Assembly: GCA_041584015.1 (NCBI GenBank)
Contig: JBFHES010000267.1
Location: forward strand, 1-6,162
Direction: 5' to 3'
Length of the DNA stretch: 6,162 bases
Source of the DNA: JBFHES01 sp041584015
Lineage (GTDB): Bacteria > Bacteroidota > Bacteroidia > Bacteroidales > M50B96
Part shown: piece by piece, positions 1 through 5,540 of the stretch
How positions within the stretch are numbered: the first letter of the stretch is position 1
Layout: every line of letters begins with the position of its first letter
Notes under the pieces: model-generated
The model's input: only the letters and a program-made list of their open reading frames with translations
The model's database searches: none
What the model was told of the DNA's origin: nothing
Translations under genes and position numbers: made by a program

Positions 1-1
1 T

Positions 2-1192
2 AATGGTGCATCAGGAATCACAAAATTACAATCAGACACATGGGCAGTATTAGCAATTAATATTCCTCAAAACTGGAGTCTTGTTTCACTGAACGTGATT
101 CCGGATGACATGTTATTCGAGAACATTGTTGCTCCTATTGTTGCAGATATTCTTATTGCAAAAAGCGAAACTGGTGCAAGTTTCTGGCCTGTATTTGGTG
201 TTAATCAAATTGGAACATGGATTACTGAAGAAGCTTACAGATTCAATATGGCTAATCCAGTTTCATTAACAGTTGAAGGTGATAAGGTTGACCCTACAAT
301 TACTCCGGTAACATTACCTATCAATTGGAGTTTGATTGCATATTTACGCCAGGATGCGGCTAACGCACCGGCAATGGTTGCAAGCATTGCTTCTAACATG
401 AATATGATGAAGAACTATAAAGGTTGGGTATACTGGCCACTATTTGGTTTTAACTCAATTGGAAACATGAATCCAGGAGAAGGATACCTTGTAAAAATGA
501 ACTCAAGTGATGTATTGTACTATCCGGATAATGCAGTTAATGTAGCCAAGTCAGGTCTTGTTCGTCAAGAATCTGCCAACTACACTAACTTTAGAAATAC
601 GGGATCGAATATGTCTGTTGCTATTCCAATGTCAGCTTGGGATAAAACTCCACAAGCAGGTGACGAGATAGGCGTTTTTACTACTAGCGGAATGTTAGTT
701 GGTAGTGCTGTTTATAACAACGACCTGATTGTTGTTCCGGTTTGGGCTAACGACAAACTATCGAACAAAGTTGATGGTATGAACGAAAGCGAAGCCTTTA
801 TTATTAAAGTTTGGAATAACGAAACTGGTAAGGAAGAAATCTTAGATATCAATTTCTGGGAAATGGGTGATGGAACCTTCACGGCCGAAGAGATGGCAAT
901 GGCAGGTAAACTTACAACGCTTAATGTGAATGAAAACACACTTGGTGTTGCAATGCCTAACCCTGTAAGAACTGAGTCTGTGATTAACTTTAGCTTAGCA
1001 TTTGAAGCAGACGTTACAATTACAGTTTACAACGTATTAGGTGAAATGATGGAAGTATTGGTTTCTGAAAACAAACCAGCTGGTAAACATCAAATTACTT
1101 TTAACGCTGATAAGTATGCAACTGGTGCTTATTTCTATAAAATGGAAACATCAGAGTTTAGTGCAACTAAACAAATGAATATTATTAAATAG
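2..1192 (+). CDS. Secreted surface protein with tandem repeats and T9SS type A sorting domain (5' truncated)
   Basis: The frame is open to the left edge, so the gene starts upstream and 396 residues are visible; the GTG at 95 is only an internal Val codon. The visible part begins with two tandem ~84-residue units sharing NWSL(V/I) and WP(V/L)FG(V/F)N(Q/S)IG. A second, beta-rich region follows (visible residues about 185-305), with W-D-K-T-P-Q-A-G-D-E-I-G-V-F and VWAND segments typical of Bacteroidota extracellular proteins. The last ~78 residues are a Por_Secre_tail-type sorting domain: MPNPV, then VYNVLGE, then ATGAYFYKM, ending MNIIK. From family knowledge this tail directs export across the outer membrane by the type IX secretion system, after which it is usually cleaved and the protein attached to the surface or released. 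The N-terminal catalytic or binding module, if any, is off the window, so the function is unknown. A strong terminator lies 19 bases past the TAG stop, so this is the end of its transcript. Confidence 0.9.
   Translation, partial: NGASGITKLQSDTWAVLAINIPQNWSLVSLNVIPDDMLFENIVAPIVADILIAKSETGASFWPVFGVNQIGTWITEEAYRFNMANPVSLTVEGDKVDPTITPVTLPINWSLIAYLRQDAANAPAMVASIASNMNMMKNYKGWVYWPLFGFNSIGNMNPGEGYLVKMNSSDVLYYPDNAVNVAKSGLVRQESANYTNFRNTGSNMSVAIPMSAWDKTPQAGDEIGVFTTSGMLVGSAVYNNDLIVVPVWANDKLSNKVDGMNESEAFIIKVWNNETGKEEILDINFWEMGDGTFTAEEMAMAGKLTTLNVNENTLGVAMPNPVRTESVINFSLAFEADVTITVYNVLGEMMEVLVSENKPAGKHQITFNADKYATGAYFYKMETSEFSATKQMNIIK
62..532 (+). repeat. Two tandem ~84-residue protein repeats inside the T9SS protein
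   Basis: Unit A starts at IPQNWSLV (base 62) and unit B at LPINWSLI (base 314), a period of 84 codons. The second landmark recurs with almost the same spacing: WPVFGVNQIG at 185-214 and WPLFGFNSIG at 434-463 (83 codons). Each unit ends in a (G/E)EAY or GEGY plus NM/KM segment. The residues just before base 62 resemble the end of a further upstream unit, so more copies probably lie outside the window. The match is clear in protein and weak in DNA, which suggests an old duplication. Confidence 0.8.
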
Positions 1193-1211
1193 AGATATTT
1201 AACACATAATC

Positions 1212-1246
1212 GAAAGGCTCTGCATTTGCAGGGCCTTTCTTTTTTT
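1212..1246 (+). terminator. Intrinsic terminator after the T9SS protein gene
   Basis: GAAAGGCTCTGC (from 1212) pairs with GCAGGGCCTTTC (ending 1239) through a stem of about 12 base pairs containing one G-U pair and a short ATTT loop. A run of seven T follows at 1240-1246. This is a textbook Rho-independent terminator for the gene ending at 1192. Confidence 0.93.
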
Positions 1247-1338
1247 ACATCAATTGATCCGTCACTTTAAACAAAAGCCTGCTCCCTGTATCTATATTCT
1301 TTTGCTAAGATATGTCTAAAACAAGCCCAAATAATTTC

Positions 1339-1367
1339 ATGTCACATTATTTTTCTCCGTAACTTTA
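1339..1367 (+). promoter_or_regulatory. Weak candidate promoter for the EEP-family gene
   Basis: TAACTTTA at 1360-1367 differs from the Bacteroidota -7 consensus TAnnTTTG only at the last base. An ATG triplet at 1339-1341, one base from TTG, sits 18 bases upstream where the -33 element is expected. Transcription would begin near 1374, giving a leader of about 15-20 bases. An alternative lies around 1302-1313 (TATTCTTTTG). A promoter is expected here because a strong terminator lies upstream, but the exact site is uncertain. Confidence 0.3.
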
Positions 1368-1390
1368 TAGCTCATCTAATTTTATATGCC

Positions 1391-2497
1391 ATGCCACTTT
1401 ATAACGATCTGCGCCCGGATAAGGAGCAAAACGAAATTGATTATGAATTAATATTTCCAAAACTAGAAGACACGGATAGAAGACGAATCCTTAAAAACCT
1501 ACTCTACCTGCGGACCGGGCTAAAGAACAACATCCCGGTAAAGAAGGCAGAGCAAAGCCTTTTATTAGCAACCTGGAATATTAAAGAGTTAGGTCATTTA
1601 AAGGAACGCCTTCCGGAGTCATTCTTTTACATGGCAGAAATTATCAGCAAATTCGATCTCATCGCTATTCAGGAAATAAAGTCCAGTTTGAACGGTCTCA
1701 ACAAAATCATGCGCCTGCTCGGACCTGATTGGGGCTACATCATCACCGACATAACCGAGGGACGTGCAGGAAATAGTGAACGCTTCGGATATATCTATAA
1801 TAAAAAGAAAGTAGTGCCATCAGGGTTATCAGGTGAAATTGTGCTTTGGGATGATCTTGTAAAAGATAGTTCGATTAGCCAATTAAAACGTACACCAGCC
1901 ATTACTGGTTTTACAGCCGGATGGAAATCCTTTGCTATAATAAATGTGCACCTGCACCCGGGCAATAAACCAGACGACGAAGCCTTACGAAAAGAGGAAG
2001 TAAGATTATTATTGAACGCCATAAAAGAAAAAGATAAAGAAAACCATTTCTGGAGCAAGAACTTAATAATGCTAGGCGATACGAATATCTACAAGAAAAA
2101 TATTTCTACCATTTCCTTATTCGGAAATTTAGGCTTTAAAGAATCAGAAGAACTTGAAGGTAAGGTTACCAATGTAAGTAAGAGCGAAATTTACGATCGG
2201 ATATTTCTACGAGTGCATGATTCTTTCTTTGTTTCAAAAGAAGAGGACACCGAAAAAGGTGGGGTGTTTCAAACCTTTGATTATGTTTTTAACGAGGCTA
2301 CCAGAACCGACTATCATGAGATAATGAAGGAGCATAAAGACAATCCATCGAACCTAACAAGCGACACTAAGTTTAAATCCTATTACAATCGGTATTGGAA
2401 GCGGAATCAACTCTCCGATCACAACCCGGTTTGGATTGAAATAGAAATTGACTCATCCGACCTGTTCCTAAGCAATAAACTGGAAGATCTTAGCTAG
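1391..2497 (+). CDS. Endonuclease/exonuclease/phosphatase (EEP, DNase I-like) family protein
   Basis: This 368-residue protein carries the full set of DNase I-like fold motifs: TWNI (Asn63), IQEIKS (Glu95), SERFGYIY (Glu130-Tyr136), INVHLHPG (His187), LGDTN (Asp230, Asn232), YDRIF (Asp269) and SDHNP (Asp343, His344). In this superfamily these residues bind Mg2+ and hydrolyse phosphodiester or phosphomonoester bonds; substrates range from DNA to inositol phosphates and lipids, and the sequence does not settle which applies. About 55 residues precede the catalytic domain, including a basic segment (DRRRILKNLLYLRTGL) that seems typical of a bacterial EEP subfamily. No signal peptide or membrane segment is visible, so it is probably cytoplasmic. 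The ATG at 1391 gives the expected start; a nearby ATG at 1386 is out of frame. The gene stands alone, with a terminator upstream and a 197-base gap downstream. The family call is firm and the substrate unknown. Confidence 0.9.
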   Translation: MPLYNDLRPDKEQNEIDYELIFPKLEDTDRRRILKNLLYLRTGLKNNIPVKKAEQSLLLATWNIKELGHLKERLPESFFYMAEIISKFDLIAIQEIKSSLNGLNKIMRLLGPDWGYIITDITEGRAGNSERFGYIYNKKKVVPSGLSGEIVLWDDLVKDSSISQLKRTPAITGFTAGWKSFAIINVHLHPGNKPDDEALRKEEVRLLLNAIKEKDKENHFWSKNLIMLGDTNIYKKNISTISLFGNLGFKESEELEGKVTNVSKSEIYDRIFLRVHDSFFVSKEEDTEKGGVFQTFDYVFNEATRTDYHEIMKEHKDNPSNLTSDTKFKSYYNRYWKRNQLSDHNPVWIEIEIDSSDLFLSNKLEDLS

Positions 2498-2617
2498 AGC
2501 TGCTTGCGTTCGGAATAATTTGATTTGTTAAAGGATCTATAATCGAAATATTATTAATACTGGTAGAAACTGCAATACTTAGTTCTTAATTTAAAGTGAA
2601 TCAATAAGCATTATTAA

Positions 2618-2635
2618 AAACTTAAGTTTCGAAAC
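2618..2635. promoter_or_regulatory. Overlapping palindromes upstream of the GNAT gene (possible operator)
   Basis: AAACTTAAGTTT (2618-2629) is a perfect 12-base palindrome. It overlaps GTTTCGAAAC (2626-2635), a perfect 10-base palindrome, so the two share GTTT. They lie about 23-40 bases upstream of the -7 box at 2658, a place where a regulator could bind. In AT-rich DNA one such palindrome per window is expected by chance, so regulation is only a possibility. Confidence 0.25.
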
Positions 2636-2657
2636 AAATAATGCCAAATGCTTAAAC

Positions 2658-2665
2658 TATTTTTG
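2658..2665 (+). promoter_or_regulatory. Bacteroidota-type -7 box for the GNAT gene
   Basis: TATTTTTG at 2658-2665 matches TAnnTTTG exactly. Transcription would start near 2672, leaving a leader of about 23 bases before the ATG at 2695, which is a normal arrangement in this phylum. No clear TTG -33 element is found 18-21 bases upstream, so the call rests on the -7 match and its position. A modest purine stretch (GAAGAG) lies before the start codon. Confidence 0.5.
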
Positions 2666-2694
2666 CGAAAGTTTAAAGATTAGAAGAGCGCCTT

Positions 2695-3273
2695 ATGCAT
2701 ACACAAATCAATAATGAAGTATTTAAAGAATTTCCAATATTAGAAAGCAAGAAACTTATTTTTCGTGAATTTGAAGCCAGTGATGCTGCCAACCTGTTTG
2801 CCATTCGATCTAATCCTGAGGCCATGAAATACATGGACACCTATCTGTGTGCTGATATGATCGAGGCCAATCAAATGATTGAAAAGAATCGTAAGTCCTT
2901 TTATAATCAATCGGGTATTAACTGGGTAATTGCCAGCAAGGCATCCGGAAAAATGTTGGGCTACTTTTCACTTTGGCGTATAATTAAAGAACACTGTCGT
3001 GGTGAAATTGGTATTGCGCTTATTCCAGAACATTGGGGCAATGGCTATATGCAAGCTGCATTTAAAACCATCATACCATTTCTGTTTAACAAGCTTCACC
3101 TCCACAGCATTGAGGCAAACATCGACAAAAGAAACGATGCCTCCAGACATCTACTTGAAAAATTCAATTTTAAGCAGGAAGCACATTTCAAAGAAAATTA
3201 CCTGTTTAATAATCAATACTACGATAGCGTAATTTTCTCATTGCTAGAAGATGAATTCCCAATTGAACCTTAG
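2695..3273 (+). CDS. GNAT-family N-acetyltransferase, RimJ/RimL type
   Basis: This 192-residue protein is a full-length GNAT of the ribosomal-protein/aminoglycoside (RimJ/RimL, Acetyltransf_3) group. It opens with the typical ESKKLIFREFEASDAANLFAI segment (about 17-37). A beta strand follows at GYFSLW (89-94), then the acetyl-CoA pyrophosphate-binding motif in IPEHWGNGYMQAA (110-122), where the usual (Q/R)xxGxG appears as HWGNGY. The last conserved block is KRNDASRHLLEKFNFK (145-160), with the Asn-Ser-Leu pattern of this group. Such enzymes transfer acetyl from acetyl-CoA to N-terminal or other amines; the acceptor here cannot be told. It is cytoplasmic, with no signal peptide. The SRPBCC gene follows after 39 bases, and the two may share a transcript. 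Confidence 0.9.
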   Translation: MHTQINNEVFKEFPILESKKLIFREFEASDAANLFAIRSNPEAMKYMDTYLCADMIEANQMIEKNRKSFYNQSGINWVIASKASGKMLGYFSLWRIIKEHCRGEIGIALIPEHWGNGYMQAAFKTIIPFLFNKLHLHSIEANIDKRNDASRHLLEKFNFKQEAHFKENYLFNNQYYDSVIFSLLEDEFPIEP

Positions 3274-3312
3274 ACCCTATTTTGAGTTAAGTATCTTGTA
3301 GAAGTATGCAAC

Positions 3313-3750
3313 ATGAGATACACAAGCGAAATAGTTATCAAACAGCCATTAGAGAAGGTAATTGAGTTATTTGACAATGCCGATAATATGAAGGAATGGC
3401 AACCTGGTTTAATTAGTTTCAAAACCATTGAAGGAACTCCAGGACAGCCCGGCGCTAAGGCAGAACTAAGATACCAAATGGGCAAAAGAACCATTGAGAT
3501 GGTGGAAACAATTATGGTTAGGAACTTCCCCAAGGAGTTTACAGGCACCTACGAGACGAAAGGCGTTTACAACATTGTCCGCAATTATTTTGAAGCAATT
3601 GATGAATCTCAAACAAAATATATTTGCGAACACGAATTTAAATTCTCTGGATTTATGAAAGTGATTGCTTTCTTTATGCCGCTTGCCTTTAAAAAGCAAT
3701 CGATGCAATACCTTGAACAATTTAAAGAATTTGCAGAACGAGCTGCATAA
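3313..3750 (+). CDS. SRPBCC (START/polyketide-cyclase-like) small-molecule-binding family protein
   Basis: This 145-residue protein has the layout of a single SRPBCC helix-grip domain. The first strand is RYTSEIVIKQP; a short helix follows with EKVIELFDNADNMKEWQPGL (14-33), where the Trp is conserved in the family. Central strands include GAKAELRYQMGKRTIEMVETI (48-68), and a long amphipathic C-terminal helix (about 116-143, rich in Phe, Met and Lys) would close the pocket. Members bind hydrophobic ligands or act as cyclases, coenzyme carriers or stress proteins; no catalytic residues point to one reaction. There is no signal peptide. The start is well placed, because the family pattern begins right at residue 2. 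It may be cotranscribed with the GNAT gene upstream. The fold is fairly certain, the ligand unknown. Confidence 0.82.
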   Translation: MRYTSEIVIKQPLEKVIELFDNADNMKEWQPGLISFKTIEGTPGQPGAKAELRYQMGKRTIEMVETIMVRNFPKEFTGTYETKGVYNIVRNYFEAIDESQTKYICEHEFKFSGFMKVIAFFMPLAFKKQSMQYLEQFKEFAERAA

Positions 3751-3836
3751 TCTACTATGTAGACATACACTCTGTTAAAGTTTTCTAAATAATACTGATA
3801 AGGATTCCTTTCTCATAACTAAGTAAATATTTTCAT

Positions 3837-3844
3837 CATCTTTG
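3837..3844 (+). promoter_or_regulatory. Candidate -7 box for the ABM-selD unit
   Basis: CATCTTTG at 3837-3844 differs by one base from TAnnTTTG and lies 14 bases before the ATG at 3859, so any leader would be very short. No convincing -33 TTG is seen. The 108-base gap before the ABM gene also contains a small inverted repeat (TCTAC-TAT-GTAGA, 3751-3763) directly after the SRPBCC stop codon. It lacks a T-run and is not called a terminator. Confidence 0.35.
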
Positions 3845-3858
3845 CATCAAACATTTAC

Positions 3859-4179
3859 ATGATAATTCTGGATGCAAATACCAACGGAAAGTTTGCGGTA
3901 ATTTTCACAGCCAGGCTCACTAAACAGCTTGAAGGCTATGATGATGCCGTAAGTTTACTGCGCAACAAACTAAATGGGCATGAAGGATTTATTGGCCTTG
4001 AGTCGGTAGCTGATGCTGATGGTAACGAAATAACCATTTCCTATTGGGAATCAGAAGCGTCTATCAAACGATGGAAGCTTGACGAGGATCATCAGGCAAT
4101 AAGGTACAAACATCGCACACACTGGTATCGCTCTTTCAAAGTACGAATAGCGCAAATTTCACGTGAATATAAAATGTAA
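3859..4179 (+). CDS. Antibiotic biosynthesis monooxygenase (ABM) domain protein
   Basis: This 106-residue single-domain protein has the dimeric ferredoxin-like ABM pattern. A strand (KFAVIFTARL, 11-20) is followed by a helix with EGYDDAVSLLRNKL (25-38). Then comes the signature GFIGLESVADADGNEITISYWES (43-65) and the helix IKRWKLDEDHQAIRYK (69-84). The last part is HWYRSFKVRIAQISREY (88-104). Relatives include heme-degrading and quinone-forming monooxygenases, but many small stand-alone members have no proven activity and may be stress or detoxification proteins. No signal peptide is present, so it is probably cytoplasmic. Only 36 bases separate its TAA from the selD ATG, with no terminator between them, which suggests cotranscription with selenophosphate synthetase. 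The family is clear; the reaction is not. Confidence 0.88.
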   Translation: MIILDANTNGKFAVIFTARLTKQLEGYDDAVSLLRNKLNGHEGFIGLESVADADGNEITISYWESEASIKRWKLDEDHQAIRYKHRTHWYRSFKVRIAQISREYKM

Positions 4180-4215
4180 ATGTGCTCTTAGTATTTATAA
4201 ACAACCTTAAGCAAA

Positions 4216-5253
4216 ATGACCACATACAAATTAACACAATTCAGCCCTGGTGCAGGATGCGGATGCAAAATATCACCGAAAGACCTGGAAGAAATTCTGC
4301 AAAGCAATATTGCATTTACAAAAGATGCCAAGCTATTAGTTGGCAACGAAAGCAAGGACGATGCTGCCGTTTACGACATTGGTAACAACCAGGCAATCAT
4401 TAGCACCACTGATTTTTTTACGCCAATTGTTGATGATCCTTTTGACTTTGGAAGAATTGCTTCGGTAAATGCCATTAGCGATATTTATGCCATGGGAGGC
4501 AAACCAATAATGGCCATTTCAATATTAGGCTGGCCACTGGATAAACTACCAAAAGAAGAAGCGCGTAAAGTAATCGAAGGAGCACGTCAGGTTTGTGCCG
4601 AGGCAGGGATTGCATTAGCTGGTGGACATAGCATAGATATATCGGATCCGATTTTTGGATTAGCAGTAACCGGCTATGCCGACACAAGAAAGATTAAACA
4701 AAACAATAAGGCCAGAAGTGGCAGTCGTTTATACCTAACAAAACCAATTGGTATCGGTATAATAACTACCTCAGAAAAGAATGGAATTGTGAGCAATGAG
4801 CACAAAGAACTTGCGCTAGCATTAATGACCACCCTTAACAAACCGGGGCTAGTATTCTCTGAACTTGAATATGTATCGGCTATGACAGATGTAACCGGAT
4901 TTGGGCTGCTGGGTCATTTAATTGAACTAGCAGAAGGTTCTGGCTTACAAGCCCAAATTGAATTCGACAAAGTTCCTATAATTCCAGGATTGGACAGCTA
5001 TATTGAAAAGAAAAGCTTGCCGGGAGGAACTTTTCGTAATTGGAAAAGTTATGGTGATAAAGTTGGAGAAATCACAAAACATCAGCGTGCAATATTGTGC
5101 GACCCTCAAACCAGCGGAGGTCTGCTTGTAGCCGTTGACGAGTCTCATACAAGTCAATTCGAAAAAATCTCAATGGATCTGGGCTTAGCCATCACTTCAT
5201 TTGGATCGCTTAACAGCAGACCCGAAAACCAGCCTGTAGTAAAAATTAAATAA
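4216..5253 (+). CDS. selD: Selenide, water dikinase (selenophosphate synthetase)
   Basis: SelD makes monoselenophosphate from selenide and ATP; this activated selenium feeds selenocysteine-tRNA synthesis (SelA) and 2-selenouridine tRNA modification (MnmH/SelU). The 345-residue length and N-terminus match E. coli SelD (347 residues) almost without gaps. LTQFSPGAGCGCKIS places the catalytic Cys15 and Lys18, equivalent to E. coli Cys17 and Lys20. Codon 15 is TGC, so the protein is the Cys form, not the selenocysteine (TGA) form found in some bacteria. Metal-binding Asp residues fit at 49 (KDDAAVYD), 89 (NAISDIYAMGGKP) and 225 (SAMTDVTGFGLLGH). GGHSID (136-141) and the ATP-binding DPQTSGGLL block (296-304) are intact. 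The ATG at 4216 is supported by this alignment. It is probably the second gene of a unit with the ABM gene and ends at an intrinsic terminator. No selA, selB or mnmH is in the window. Confidence 0.97.
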   Translation: MTTYKLTQFSPGAGCGCKISPKDLEEILQSNIAFTKDAKLLVGNESKDDAAVYDIGNNQAIISTTDFFTPIVDDPFDFGRIASVNAISDIYAMGGKPIMAISILGWPLDKLPKEEARKVIEGARQVCAEAGIALAGGHSIDISDPIFGLAVTGYADTRKIKQNNKARSGSRLYLTKPIGIGIITTSEKNGIVSNEHKELALALMTTLNKPGLVFSELEYVSAMTDVTGFGLLGHLIELAEGSGLQAQIEFDKVPIIPGLDSYIEKKSLPGGTFRNWKSYGDKVGEITKHQRAILCDPQTSGGLLVAVDESHTSQFEKISMDLGLAITSFGSLNSRPENQPVVKIK

Positions 5254-5262
5254 GCCTTTATA

Positions 5263-5297
5263 AAGTTCCACGCCTTAAAACCGTGGAACTTCTTTTT
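5263..5297 (+). terminator. Intrinsic terminator after selD
   Basis: AAGTTCCACG (5263-5272) and CGTGGAACTT (5282-5291) form a perfect 10-base-pair stem with a 9-base loop. After one C it is followed by five T (5293-5297). It begins 10 bases past the selD stop and closes the ABM-selD transcript. Confidence 0.9.
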
Positions 5298-5346
5298 CAC
5301 CCCCCGTTCATATTTTATTCGCCTCAAAGCCGCCTGCCTATCTACA

Positions 5347-5376
5347 ATTGCAGCATTCCACATATCTATATTTTTG
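5347..5376 (+). promoter_or_regulatory. Bacteroidota-type promoter upstream of the FadL-like gene
   Basis: ATTG at 5347-5350 and TATTTTTG at 5369-5376 match a -33 TTG and an exact -7 TAnnTTTG, separated by 18 bases. This is the best two-part promoter in the window. Transcription would start near 5383, giving an untranslated leader of about 158 bases before the ATG at 5541, which is long for a simple porin gene. A weaker second box (TAGCTTTT, 5441-5448) could give a shorter leader. The rest of 5298-5540 shows no convincing gene. Confidence 0.55.
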
Positions 5377-5402
5377 CATGCTTCATTTAAATATCTATAT
5401 TT
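5362..5402 (+). repeat. 12-base direct repeat overlapping the FadL-like promoter
   Basis: ATATCTATATTT occurs at 5362-5373, overlapping the -7 box, and again at 5391-5402, just past the predicted start of transcription. The centre spacing of 29 bases is close to three helical turns, so both copies would face the same side of DNA. It could be a binding site pair or simply AT-rich coincidence. Confidence 0.45.
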
Positions 5403-5540
5403 AAAGCACAAAGCAACCCTAAATAGACAATGAGGCACAGTAGCTTTTTCATTTTGCATCCTTTCAAAACGATTTCTGGTGCCAGAATCTTTCATAACGA
5501 AGACGAACCTAATCTATATCCTAAACATAAATTTTAAAGT

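Noticed and set aside
95..97. GTG as the start codon of the first gene
   Set aside because: The reading frame is open from base 2, and the residues before 95 continue the repeat pattern (IPQNWSLV), so this is an internal Val codon.
1795..2058. Minus-strand 87-codon ORF inside the EEP gene
   Set aside because: It is antisense to the conserved catalytic core and a shadow of that coding frame.
3751..3763. Inverted repeat TCTAC-TAT-GTAGA after the SRPBCC gene as a terminator
   Set aside because: The stem is only 5 base pairs, AT-rich, and not followed by a T-run.
4258..4269. Possible selenocysteine codon in the SelD active site
   Set aside because: Both codons of the Cys-Gly-Cys motif are TGC, not TGA, so no recoding is needed.
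4182..4385. 67-codon plus-strand ORF overlapping the start of selD
   Set aside because: It overlaps the well-supported N-terminus of SelD in another frame, and the translation is low-complexity and resembles no known family.
5378..5404. Eight-residue ORF at the 5' end of the FadL-like leader
   Set aside because: It is too short and AT-driven, and it overlaps the predicted transcription start region.
5154..5495. Minus-strand 113-codon ORF covering the end of selD, its terminator and the following intergenic region
   Set aside because: It runs antisense through the selD C-terminus, a strong terminator stem and the FadL-like promoter. Its translation shows no recognisable domain and it has no promoter evidence.
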